Assembly (NCBI GenBank): GCA_021323655.1
Contig: JAJPKO010000032.1
Coordinates: 1-64,000 of the forward strand
From: Acidobacteriaceae bacterium
GTDB lineage: Bacteria > Acidobacteriota > Terriglobia > Terriglobales > Acidobacteriaceae
Direction of reading: 5' to 3'
Length of the DNA: 64,000 nt
Shown here: positions 55,293 through 63,427 of the stretch, piece after piece
Position numbering within the stretch: position 1 is the first letter of the stretch
Layout: every line of letters begins with the position of its first letter
The notes under the pieces: generated by a model
Told to the model about the DNA's origin: nothing
Seen by the model: only the letters and a program-made list of their open reading frames with translations
The model's database searches: none
Program-made: the position numbers and the translations under genes

Positions 55293-55335
55293 GGGCTGCG
55301 CGAGCATCACGCATTCGATCGCAGCCCTTCTCTAT
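55293..55335 (+). terminator. Terminator after aldehyde dehydrogenase
   Basis: GGGCTGCG (55293-55300) pairs with CGCAGCCC (55320-55327), then TTCTCTATCC. The stem is perfect but the tail has few Ts. Confidence 0.55.
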
Positions 55336-55421
55336 CCAAATAAATCTGTTGCAACCTCGCCCTCCCGGCAAACTTAGATTGCACTTTCCCCTCAGCGCCA
55401 CTTCAGTTACTCTCGACACGT

Positions 55422-56303
55422 ATGTTGCGGCAGCTCTGGATACATTTACGGAGGGCGGCGTGGAGTGCTTTCAACCACGGTGCTTTTGGCATTGCCAAAG
55501 CTGCGGCGTACTCCGGTGTGCTGAGTCTCTTTCCGGCGATCCTGGTGGTGACCACCGTGCTGGCCCTCAGCCAGAACTCCGATACCGTGAATGACATCCG
55601 CGCGGCGTTCTATGACATTCTGCCGCCAGACACAATGGACGTTGTCCAGACCTATTTTCAGATGAACCATGCGCGGTCGGTGCGCCTGGTGTGGTCGGCC
55701 ACCATTGTGACCATCTTTGCCGCGTCTGGATTTATGCTTTCGCTGATGCAGGGGTTTCGCCGCGCCTATAAATTGCCGCGCGGCACCTGGGGCTTCTGGC
55801 GGGAGCGGGCCGTGGCCTTCGGGCTGATTCCGATCACACTTGTGCCCATGCTCTTTGCCACCATGCTGATTGTCTTCGGCCACCAGATTGAACGCTGGAT
55901 GATTGACAATGCCAACCACGATTTCCAGACCTATGTACTGTTCCTATGGAGGCTGGTGCGGTGGGCCATCGCGATGCTGACCAGCGTTGCCGTGCTGGCC
56001 GTGATCTATCACTTCGGCACTCCCGGAACGCAGGACTGGCGGCGCGTAGTGCCGGGAGCGCTGCTGGCCACAGTGACATGGTTCCTGACCACATTGTTGT
56101 ATGGCCTTTACGTCACGCGTTTTGCTGATTATTCCGTCATCTATGGATCGTTGAGCGCGGCGGTGGCCACGCTGGTCTGGCTCTATATGGTTTCGATGAG
56201 CATCCTCGTCGGCGCTGAGTTCAACGCGCAGATATTTCCTGTGCCCCGCTCACGGGGAGACGATGAAAATGCATTTACAAAAGAGCAGCAGCAACTCGTC
56301 TGA
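55422..56303 (+). CDS. YihY/BrkB-family integral membrane protein
   Basis: 293 residues with about six hydrophobic segments. Family marks are AFGIAKAAAYSGVLSLFPAILVV at the first helix, SGFMLSLMQGFRRAYKLP in the middle, PGTQDWRRVVPGALLATVTWFLTTLLYGLYV, and YGSLSAAVATLVWLYMVSMSILVGAEFNAQ at the last helix. BrkB/YihY proteins are widespread with no settled role; they are not RNase BN. The short cytoplasmic tail is polar (DDENAFTKEQQQ). The start at 55422 places the first helix correctly. Confidence 0.88.
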   Translation: MLRQLWIHLRRAAWSAFNHGAFGIAKAAAYSGVLSLFPAILVVTTVLALSQNSDTVNDIRAAFYDILPPDTMDVVQTYFQMNHARSVRLVWSATIVTIFAASGFMLSLMQGFRRAYKLPRGTWGFWRERAVAFGLIPITLVPMLFATMLIVFGHQIERWMIDNANHDFQTYVLFLWRLVRWAIAMLTSVAVLAVIYHFGTPGTQDWRRVVPGALLATVTWFLTTLLYGLYVTRFADYSVIYGSLSAAVATLVWLYMVSMSILVGAEFNAQIFPVPRSRGDDENAFTKEQQQLV

Positions 56304-56388
56304 CCTGAAATGCCCCCGCTGGCAGGGTAGAATAAAGATGATTTCACACTACAACTCATTCGTTTGAGTCGTGTTGTTTGGGGGATGG

Positions 56389-57945
56389 ATGAACTTTACA
56401 TCTGCCGGTCCTTTCGCTGCGCGCCGCGCAAAGATTGTCGGGACGCTGGGTCCGGCATCAAACCATGAATCTACCTTTCGCGAGCTTGTTCGTGCCGGAC
56501 TGGATGTTGCTCGACTGAATTTTTCTCACGGAACACATCAGGAAAAGCTCGCCCTGATCGAAATGGTGCGCAAAGTTGCGCGCGAAGAAAACAAGCCCAT
56601 CTGTATTCTGGGTGACCTGCAGGGCCCGAAGATCCGCACCGGCCGCCTCAAGAACCGCATCCCGGTGCAATTGAAGGCCGGGCAGACACTTACCATTACT
56701 CCTCGTGATATTCCCGGGACCGCAAACCTGATCAGCACCACCTTCCCGACGCTGGCAGAAAATCTTGAGCCCGGAGCGCGCATCCTGCTCTCCGATGGCC
56801 TGATTGAGCTGCGTGTGCTCAGGGTCCCGGGAGAGGATGTGGAGTGCGAGGTCGTCAATGGCGGCCTTCTGGGAGAAAACAAGGGCATCAACCTTCCCGG
56901 AATCGCAGTACGCGTACCGTCCCTGACAGAAAAAGACGAGCGCGATCTGGAGTTTGCCGTCAAGCACGATGTGGACGCGATTGCGGTCTCATTTGTCCGT
57001 ACAGCGGAAGATGTCCGGCTGGTCAAGTCGCGCATTGCCGCGCTGGGTGCAGACACCTGGGTGATTGCGAAGCTTGAAAAACCGCAGGCCATTGATAATC
57101 TCGAAAGCATTCTCGAGGTGTCCGATGGCGTAATGGTGGCCCGCGGCGACCTCGGCGTGGAAGTCCCGCCGGAGAAGGTGCCCGCAATCCAGAAGTACGT
57201 CATCCGCTGCGCAGGCGAGCACCGCAAGCCAGTCATCACCGCAACACAGATGCTCGAATCCATGATTGAAAACCCGCGCCCCACCCGCGCGGAAGCCAGC
57301 GACGTCGCCAACGCTGTGTATGACGGCACCGACGCCGTAATGCTTTCGGCTGAGAGCGCCGCCGGCAAGTATCCGGTAGAAGCCGTGAAGATGATGGCGA
57401 AGATTGTCGCCGAGACCGAGTCGCAGAAGCTGGTGCCTTCGGCATCCGCGCAGCGTCCGAGCCAGGCGCGCCTCTCCATCGCCGAAACCATCTGCGAATC
57501 CATGGCGCATGCCGCCGAAGACCTCGAGATTGCCGGAGTGGCTGTCTTTACGGAAACAGGCACAACCGCGCGCCAGCTCTCGAAATACCGCCCGAGGGCG
57601 CCGATTTATGCGCTTTCCAGCATCCCTCCCGTCATCAACCGCATGAACCTGCTCTGGGGCGTACACCCGATCCAGTGCGCCAAGGCACACACCACCGAGC
57701 AGATGGTGGACATGGCCGAAGAACTCCTCGAGAAGAATGACCTTGCGCATCCGCAGGACATTGTCGGCATCGTGGCCGGTACGCGCACTAAGTCCGGCTC
57801 CACAAACTTCCTGCGTCTGCACGTTCTGGGCGACCGGATTACAGAGTCGGCAAAGAAGACCACGGTACCAGCGAAGCAGCGACCAGCGAAGCAGCGAAAG
57901 GTGCAGCCGAAGAATGCCTCTGTAAAACCGAAAAAGACCCGGTAG
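56389..57945 (+). CDS. pyk: Pyruvate kinase with a basic C-terminal tail
   Basis: About 518-residue glycolytic enzyme making pyruvate and ATP from phosphoenolpyruvate and ADP. It has the standard A/B/C domains: RRAKIVGTLGPAS and ARLNFSHGTHQEK at the start, VMVARGDLGVEVPPEKVP, and TRAEASDVANAVYDGTDAVMLSAESAAGKYP near the middle. The PK C domain (about 355-475) ends HVLGDRI. A Lys/Arg-rich tail of about 30 residues then follows, built from near repeats PAKQR-PAKQRK and ending KPKKTR, which normal pyruvate kinases lack. ATG 56389 after GGGGGATGG is preferred over the GTG at 56371. Confidence 0.93.
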   Translation: MNFTSAGPFAARRAKIVGTLGPASNHESTFRELVRAGLDVARLNFSHGTHQEKLALIEMVRKVAREENKPICILGDLQGPKIRTGRLKNRIPVQLKAGQTLTITPRDIPGTANLISTTFPTLAENLEPGARILLSDGLIELRVLRVPGEDVECEVVNGGLLGENKGINLPGIAVRVPSLTEKDERDLEFAVKHDVDAIAVSFVRTAEDVRLVKSRIAALGADTWVIAKLEKPQAIDNLESILEVSDGVMVARGDLGVEVPPEKVPAIQKYVIRCAGEHRKPVITATQMLESMIENPRPTRAEASDVANAVYDGTDAVMLSAESAAGKYPVEAVKMMAKIVAETESQKLVPSASAQRPSQARLSIAETICESMAHAAEDLEIAGVAVFTETGTTARQLSKYRPRAPIYALSSIPPVINRMNLLWGVHPIQCAKAHTTEQMVDMAEELLEKNDLAHPQDIVGIVAGTRTKSGSTNFLRLHVLGDRITESAKKTTVPAKQRPAKQRKVQPKNASVKPKKTR

Positions 57946-57953
57946 TCAGAACC

Positions 57954-58004
57954 CTGTGCCCCACCCCGTCGCACAACAAAGTGCCTGCAGGGTGGGAAGC
58001 ACAG
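57954..58004. repeat. Imperfect inverted repeat after pyruvate kinase
   Basis: CTGTGC and CCACCC on the left pair with GGGTGG and GCACAG on the right around a 23-base centre. It looks like a REP-type element. A further weak hairpin CCAGG/CCTGG with a CTTCTTCGTTTTT tail (58078-58111) may end the pyk transcript. Confidence 0.45.
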
Positions 58005-58197
58005 AAGCACGTCCTTTCACTTCCCAACTGCCCCACCCGGACCTTACCGGGACAGTTCTCCTTGTCTCCTCAGCCATCCAGGTTTTCTAAGCCTGGCTTC
58101 TTCGTTTTTAAGGAACAGGACGGCCCCTTGCCGATGAGCGCGGGATCGTACCGCGTTTCATCTTCTCTCCAGCAGAAGTGCGCTATAGTACGCACAA

Positions 58198-58929
58198 GTG
58201 AATCCCTGGATGCATTGGTGGACCGACGCCGTACCTTTATGGCATCAACCGACATTTCCGCGTCTGCTCGTAGCGCTCGTGCTCGGTGTTTGCGTCGGCG
58301 CTGAGCGGCAGTGGAGACAGCGCGCCGCTGGCCTGCGCACAAACACCCTTGTCTGCCTGGGTGCAGCCGCGTTCGTGGACCTCGGGCTCACTGTGGCCCC
58401 AAACACAACTCAGGTCATCGCCTATGTAGTCTCTGGTGTTGGCTTTCTGGGTGCTGGCGCCATCATGAAAGACGGCGGCAGCGTCCGTGGGCTGAATACT
58501 GCCGCAACCTTATGGTGTTCGGCTGCGGTTGGGGCCTGTGCCGGCGCGGGCGAACTGCTCGACGCCGTCTTTGTTGCCGCGCTGCTCATCGGCGTCAACT
58601 CCGTGCTGCGCCCGCTCTCCCGCTATATTGATCAGCGCTCCCTCGCTTCCGTCAACGCGCACGTGCTCTACCGGGTGCGTCTGGTCTGCGAAAAAGACCA
58701 TCAAACCGATGCGGAGTTTCAGGTCACGCGCGCCATCGCAGCGCGCGATCTTGTCCTGCGCGAACTGCGGGCAGGGCCAATTGAAGACACTGAAACCTCG
58801 ATCGTGCAGGCCGTCCTCGAGTCCCACACGCAAGACGCCACCGGACTTCATGAGCTGACCGAAGAGCTCCGCGTCTTCCCCTGGACCGAATCGGTGGACT
58901 GGACCGAAACCGAAGCCGAAGCCGAATAA
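58198..58929 (+). CDS. MgtC/SapB-family membrane protein
   Basis: 243 residues. Four to five hydrophobic segments fill the first 150 residues, with the family marks LVLGVCVGAERQWR, GLRTNTLVCLGAAAF, GVGFLGAGAIMKDGG and GLNTAATLWCSAAVGACAG. A soluble C-terminal part (about 160-243) ends in an acidic TETEAEAE run. MgtC proteins help cells live at low magnesium and act on membrane ATPase or potassium balance. It starts at GTG 58198 inside a GTGCG/CGCAC dyad region. No magnesium riboswitch could be recognised upstream. Confidence 0.87.
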   Translation: MNPWMHWWTDAVPLWHQPTFPRLLVALVLGVCVGAERQWRQRAAGLRTNTLVCLGAAAFVDLGLTVAPNTTQVIAYVVSGVGFLGAGAIMKDGGSVRGLNTAATLWCSAAVGACAGAGELLDAVFVAALLIGVNSVLRPLSRYIDQRSLASVNAHVLYRVRLVCEKDHQTDAEFQVTRAIAARDLVLRELRAGPIEDTETSIVQAVLESHTQDATGLHELTEELRVFPWTESVDWTETEAEAE

Positions 58930-59126
58930 CGCACGCGTGTTCGCAGCCAGTGAAATCCCTGAATCGATGGATACCTGTGCATTGACTCGCAAGCGCGAAC
59001 CAGTTACGCTCCAGACAGTGACTGCTTTTTCTTTACCTTCCGGCCTCTGCCCCTGTTGTCGCTGAATCTGCGCGCACATCTCTTCGTTCTCTGGATCATT
59101 GTCTCTGCTCGAAAGAAGGCCACATC

Positions 59127-60032
59127 ATGAAAGCTCTGCGTCCTGTCATTTTTTTCTCTCTCTTATCTCTGGCGGCGTTTTTTGCAGTTGCGGCAACGGT
59201 GGATACCCACTGGAAATCGGACCTCCTGCAATGGCGCCAGGAGCGCGCCACGCAGCTCTCCTCCCCCGATGGATGGCTCACGCTTGTAGGACTTGAATGG
59301 CTGAAACCGGGAGCGAACGCATTCGGCGCCGCTGCGGACAATCCCATCCATCTCAACGCACCCGTTGACGCGCACCTCGGCGTGCTCGATCTGAAGAGTG
59401 ACGGTGTCTATCTCTCCTTGCCCGCGCCGTCACTGCTGGAAAACGGCGCCCCCGCCCGTCCGGGAAAAATCGAGACGGAGGGCGAAAATCCCACGGTGCT
59501 GAAAGCAGGAACACTGACTCTGCTGGTCATCCATCGCGGAGACCGTTACGCCCTGCGGATCAGGGACTCGCAGGCGCCGACACGCATTCACTTTCAGGGG
59601 CTGCACTGGTATGCACCCGACCCGCGTTATCGCATCACTGCCAGATGGATTCCCTTCAATCCTCCACACCAGGAAGCGATTCCCACCATCATCGGCACAA
59701 CGTTGAAGCTGCCAGTTCCAGGCGTGGCCGAATTTACACTGGACGGGCAAACAGTGCAGTTAGAGCCGGTACTCGAAGGCCCCGGCGAAAAGCAGCTTTT
59801 CTTTATTCTGCGTGACGCCACCAGCCGCACAACCACGTACGGTGCATCTCGATTTCTCTATACCGACTTTCCCGACCACGGGCTCGACAAACCGGGACAT
59901 CTGGTTCTGGACTTCAACCGCCTGCAGAACCCACCCTGCGCCTACACACCCTATGCGACCTGCCCATTGCCTCCGGAGAAGAACAAGCTGACTATCGCGC
60001 TGCCCGTAGGCGAAAAACGTTACTCCCACTAA
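59127..60032 (+). CDS. DUF1684 secreted protein
   Basis: 301 residues with a signal peptide (ALRPVIFFSLLSLAAFFAVAAT). The DUF1684 body is clear: SPDGWLTLVGLEWLKPGANAFG (about 45-68), RTTTYGASRFLYTDFP, and the near-invariant end LDFNRLQNPPCAYTPYATCPLPPEKNKLTIALPVGEKRY. The family is widespread in soil bacteria and marine Bacteroidetes, with no known activity. The start at 59127 is the family start. It is a single gene on plus with no partner close by. Confidence 0.9.
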   Translation: MKALRPVIFFSLLSLAAFFAVAATVDTHWKSDLLQWRQERATQLSSPDGWLTLVGLEWLKPGANAFGAAADNPIHLNAPVDAHLGVLDLKSDGVYLSLPAPSLLENGAPARPGKIETEGENPTVLKAGTLTLLVIHRGDRYALRIRDSQAPTRIHFQGLHWYAPDPRYRITARWIPFNPPHQEAIPTIIGTTLKLPVPGVAEFTLDGQTVQLEPVLEGPGEKQLFFILRDATSRTTTYGASRFLYTDFPDHGLDKPGHLVLDFNRLQNPPCAYTPYATCPLPPEKNKLTIALPVGEKRYSH

Positions 60033-60108
60033 GGCAGTTTTTTCGAGGGCCCCATCGCCCGGGTCGATGCGAGTCCAGCGGGCCTTCGCGCTGTCAACCC
60101 TTACGAAG

Positions 60109-60158
60109 GTAACATCAGCCTATAAGCTTTGTATAATCAATGGCATATCTAATATGCC
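60109..60158 (+). promoter_or_regulatory. Candidate promoter with downstream palindromic operator
   Basis: Perfect TATAAT with GTAACA (4 of 6) at 17 bp, followed five bases later by a 17-bp palindrome GGCATAT-CTA-ATATGCC. It points rightwards into a stretch without a plus-strand gene. Confidence 0.45.
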
Positions 60159-60300
60159 CTTGGCCGGTTATTTCGGGCAGGTTTGATATCCTGAATCTAA
60201 GAGCTTAAGGCACGCCCCGAATACGGCGTGTCACCAGCAGATCCCCTTGTAAGTTATTGAAAACACTAGGTTGAAGTTAACTCAAGCAGAATCAATAAGA

Positions 60301-60323
60301 TAGCGGGGGATAATCCCCCGCTA
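60301..60323. terminator. GC-rich hairpin downstream of the thioredoxin-like gene
   Basis: TAGCGGGGGA pairs perfectly with TCCCCCGCTA around TAA. It lies about 50 bp past the stop of the minus-strand thioredoxin-like gene and may end that transcript or the putative plus transcript from 60145. T-runs are weak on both sides. Confidence 0.5.
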
Positions 60324-60374
60324 AGTGCTTGAAAACAAAGAAAACCGCTCCCGCACAGGGGGAGGGGAGGGGGT

Positions 60375-60854
60375 CTACACCTTCGTCGGCTTCCACTCGT
60401 TCAGAAACTGAGTTACCGATGTGGCATCCATCCTGCGCATCGCCTCGAACTCGCCGTTCTTCTGGCTGTACAGCAGCTTGCCTGAAGCGCTCAGAACGGC
60501 CAGCGCCGGCACGCCCTTCTTCAGCGGAACCTGGTACTTCTCGGCCAGGTCGGTATTCTTGTCAAACCGCCCCACATTAATGTGGACCAGCACGAAGTAT
60601 TTATTCAGCAGGTCAAGGTTGGGTTCCTGATGGAAATAAATGTCCAGCACCTGGCAGTCGCCGCACCAGTTTCCGCCAAAGTCCAGAATCACGCGTTTAT
60701 GTTCCTGCTTCGCCTGCGCCAGTGCCTGCTGAATGTCCTTGTGCGCATCCGCGGTATCGGAATAAATGTTGCGCGTCTGCGCATGACCGCTGAGGCCAGC
60801 AAGAAGAACTACGGCAAGAATGACGAAAAGGCTTTCCCGAATGCGTGTATACAT
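60375..60854 (-). CDS. Thioredoxin-like periplasmic protein
   Basis: 159 residues with a signal peptide (FVILAVVLLAGLSGHAQ) and one thioredoxin fold. The active site is WCGDCQ (C64, C67), a CGDC variant rather than CGPC, preceded by VILDFGGN. The cis-proline loop is KKGVPALAVL. It is likely a periplasmic disulfide reductant or a DsbD-gamma-like partner; the Asp between the cysteines is typical of a DUF953/thioredoxin_7-like group. It follows the membrane-anchored gene at 60907 on the same strand. Confidence 0.85.
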   Translation of the reverse strand: MYTRIRESLFVILAVVLLAGLSGHAQTRNIYSDTADAHKDIQQALAQAKQEHKRVILDFGGNWCGDCQVLDIYFHQEPNLDLLNKYFVLVHINVGRFDKNTDLAEKYQVPLKKGVPALAVLSASGKLLYSQKNGEFEAMRRMDATSVTQFLNEWKPTKV

Positions 60855-60906
60855 GGTGTAAATAGGATGCCACAGACATCCGCAGGATTCTGGCAGGATT
60901 CTGGCC

Positions 60907-61386
60907 TCAGGGCCCGACGTAAAGCTCTACCGGCGAAAACCCGACCTGTTTGCTCTTATCATCCACCCGCAGAAAGATCGGCGTTTTGCCTCCGTTAATG
61001 TCCACCCCCATCACCACACCATTCCCGACTGCTTTTGAAATCGCAATATGATGGCTCTTGATCGTGCCATAATCGCCCGAAGGACCCCAGTCCTTATAAA
61101 ACTGGTTGAAGTCATACGGCTTGTACTGGTCAGGATGCTGCTCCCAGTTCGGATCATTCGTCCAGATCGTGAAGGCCTTCTTGTAGTCGCTCGATTCGAG
61201 CGCAGCAAAGAACTTATTCACACGGTGCTCGGCCGGAACCGTCCTGAAGAACCACCCATGCCCGCTCACGAAACCCAGGACCCCAAACAGTCCGACGGCA
61301 ACAATAACCGTAACAATCGTAATGACAATGTTGCGGTTTCGTTTTGCGCGGCGGACATCATACGCAGGCGCATCGAGCAGGGTCAT
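60907..61386 (-). CDS. Membrane-anchored protein of unknown function
   Basis: 159 residues: a short basic cytoplasmic start (DVRRAKRNRN), one membrane helix (about 20-42) and an extracytoplasmic domain. The segment VNKFFAALESSDYKKAFTIW looks like the first helix of an NTF2-like fold (DUF4878-type), but no catalytic residues are evident. It lies between ddl and the thioredoxin-like gene in the same orientation, so it may be part of an envelope operon. Confidence 0.7.
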   Translation of the reverse strand: MTLLDAPAYDVRRAKRNRNIVITIVTVIVAVGLFGVLGFVSGHGWFFRTVPAEHRVNKFFAALESSDYKKAFTIWTNDPNWEQHPDQYKPYDFNQFYKDWGPSGDYGTIKSHHIAISKAVGNGVVMGVDINGGKTPIFLRVDDKSKQVGFSPVELYVGP

Positions 61387-61442
61387 GGGCGGAAATCTCC
61401 TTACCTGATTTTGACACCACCAGACTACCGGATGTTTCCCCT

Positions 61443-62624
61443 TTACCGCGAATACTGCGTTCGGTCTTTCTCGGCGCGCCGTTCCATCGCCAGCGCAATC
61501 AGGCGGTCAATCAGTTCCGGATAACGCACCCCCGAAGCAGCCCACAGCCGCGGATACATGCTGATGGCCGTAAACCCCGGCAACGTGTTGATCTCATTCA
61601 GATAGATACGCTCCGATTTGCCCGGCTCCATCAGGAAATCCACGCGCGCCAGCCCTGAGCAGTCGCAGGCCTTGAATGCCGTAATGGCCATCTCCTGCAC
61701 CTGCTTCATCTGCTGCTTTGTCAGCTTTGCCGGAATAATCAGGTCTGAACCTTCACTCAGATACTTGGCTTCGTAATCGTAGAACTCCTTGATCGGCACC
61801 ACCTCGCCCACCACGGAGGCCTTTGGATCATCATTGCCCAGCACGGCAACCTCCAGCTCACGCGCCTTGCCGCGCTTGCCGCCAACTCCCTGCTCCACCA
61901 CAATCTTGCGGTCATAATTCGCCGCAAGATCAATCGCCGGGCCAAGCTCTCTGCGATCATGCGCCTTGCTGATGCCTACGGAAGAACCTAGGTTCGCAGG
62001 TTTCACAAATACCGGATACTTCAACGCTGCCTCAACCCGCAACACAATCTTCTTCGGCCCGCGCTCCCACTCTCCGCGCAGAAATGTGACGTGCTTCGTA
62101 ATTGGCAGCCTGGCCGAAGCAAAGAGGCGCTTCATCACGTCCTTGTCCATGCCTGTGGCCGAACCCAGCACGCCAGAACCCACATAGGCAATTCCGGCCA
62201 GCTCAAACAGCCCCTGGATCGTCCCGTCTTCGCCAAAGGTCCCATGCAGCACAGGAAAAATCACATCCACACTCAGCGCCTCGTGCGCCGGGTGCCGTTC
62301 CGTTTCGAACGGAACCAGCGACCCCGTCTTTGATTCCGACGGCACTGGAGGAACAATCACTGCTTCGCCCCGCGCCAGGACCGCGGCCGCGGCCGTCGCC
62401 TCCGGATCTCCCGCGCGAAGCTGTCGCGGAGCTACCGCTTCGCCTGCAAGCAGGCGCTCGGCATCGGTTGCCGTCACCCATCGGCCCTCTTTGGTAATGC
62501 CAATGGGAATGACTTCGTACTTCTTCCGGTCAATCGCCTTCAGAATCGAAGCAGCTGAGAGCAGCGAAACCTCATGTTCACCGCTGCGCCCGCCAAACAG
62601 AACACCAACTCGCAATCTGGACAT
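61443..62624 (-). CDS. ddl: D-alanine--D-alanine ligase
   Basis: 393-residue ATP-grasp enzyme joining two D-alanines for peptidoglycan. The marks are VGVLFGGRSGEHEVSLLSA at the start, PVLHGTFGEDGTIQGLFELAGIAYVGSGVLGSATGMDKDVMK, KPANLGSSVGISKAHD (the Ser-Val-Gly loop), and LNEINTLPGFTAISMYPRLWAASG at the end. The first ATG of the family pattern is 62624 (MSRLRVG); a longer frame to 62663 has no support. An insertion around 70-105 (EATAAAAVLARGEAV) is longer than in E. coli DdlB. It is divergent from the DUF1275 gene by 43 bp. Confidence 0.95.
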   Translation of the reverse strand: MSRLRVGVLFGGRSGEHEVSLLSAASILKAIDRKKYEVIPIGITKEGRWVTATDAERLLAGEAVAPRQLRAGDPEATAAAAVLARGEAVIVPPVPSESKTGSLVPFETERHPAHEALSVDVIFPVLHGTFGEDGTIQGLFELAGIAYVGSGVLGSATGMDKDVMKRLFASARLPITKHVTFLRGEWERGPKKIVLRVEAALKYPVFVKPANLGSSVGISKAHDRRELGPAIDLAANYDRKIVVEQGVGGKRGKARELEVAVLGNDDPKASVVGEVVPIKEFYDYEAKYLSEGSDLIIPAKLTKQQMKQVQEMAITAFKACDCSGLARVDFLMEPGKSERIYLNEINTLPGFTAISMYPRLWAASGVRYPELIDRLIALAMERRAEKDRTQYSR

Positions 62625-62667
62625 ACTCAATAAACCGAGTGTACCGTGACACACTGCATCCATAAGA

Positions 62668-63324
62668 ATGACGACTATGGTTCCTGTCCGCCGCGCCTAT
62701 GTGCTGATTGCTCTTCTCTGTTGCGTCGCTGGCGCCGTAGACGCTCTGGCCTACCTGCGCCTCGGCCATCTCTTCGTCGCCAACCTCACCGGCAACACCG
62801 TCCTCTTTGCCTACGAGGCGTCCCAACGCCACTGGCTGCTCGCCGCCGCGCGCCTGGCCCTCGTCCTTGGCTTCTTTAGCGGAGTCGTCACCAACCGCCT
62901 CCTCGCCCGCTGGATCACTATCAAAGACCCCACGCTCCAGCCCTCCACGGTAAGCCTGGTCATCGAATGCGCCGTATTGTGCGCCTTCGCCTTCCTCGGC
63001 TTGAACGGATATCTGCGGACCACTCTGCTGATTGCCCTCGCCTGGACCATGGGCCTTCAGAATGACGCCTTCCAGAAAATCGGCCCGGTTGCCCTGAACA
63101 CAACATTTATGACCGGAGATATTGAAAAACTGGGCACCGCAATTGTCGGCGATCATGAGGTGCACCGCCGCTAGAAGATCATCGCCTTCGCCACCGCCTG
63201 GACAGCCTACGGATGCGGCGCCGTCATCGGCTCCATCGGCGGCCATTTCTTCGGGACACGCGCCCTGCTTGTTCCAGCGGCCCTTGCAGCGATCGTGTTA
63301 ATGATGGGATTGCGCGGGAAGTAA
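62668..63324 (+). pseudogene. DUF1275 (YoaK) membrane protein with an in-frame amber codon
   Basis: The first 168 codons encode the DUF1275 pattern: AGAVDALAYLRLGHLFVANLTGNTVLF, AAARLALVLGFFSGVV and WTMGLQNDAFQKIG. A TAG stands at 63172-63174. The same frame continues without another stop as KIIAFATAWTAYGCGAVIGSIGG to TAA at 63322-63324, giving the family length of about 218. Only one codon is damaged. The gene may be a recent pseudogene, or the TAG may be read through. Two or three helices are lost if it is not. Confidence 0.8.
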
Positions 63325-63341
63325 CGCCGGCAAATGGGTGC

Positions 63342-63365
63342 CCCATGTTCCGAAGAGATGTGGGT
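63342..63365. repeat. REP-like remnant
   Basis: CCCCAT...GAGATGTGGG, related to the hairpin at 43095-43117 (shared GAGATGTGGG). It lies between the DUF1275 gene and the arginase stop. Confidence 0.35.
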
Positions 63366-63427
63366 TCGCATGATCAGAGGACCAGCAGAGTGTCCAGGCA
63401 GATCGGGCTGATATAAGCCGGAGCACT

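Larger units (their letters stand above)
60033..60374. other. Intergenic region with promoter, palindrome and hairpin
   Basis: No gene is seen. Plus strand: GTAACA (60109-60114), 17 bases, TATAAT (60132-60137), then a perfect dyad GGCATAT-CTA-ATATGCC (60142-60158), and later a hairpin with stem TAGCGGGGGA/TCCCCCGCTA at 60301-60323. Nothing on plus is coded between them. Confidence 0.6.
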
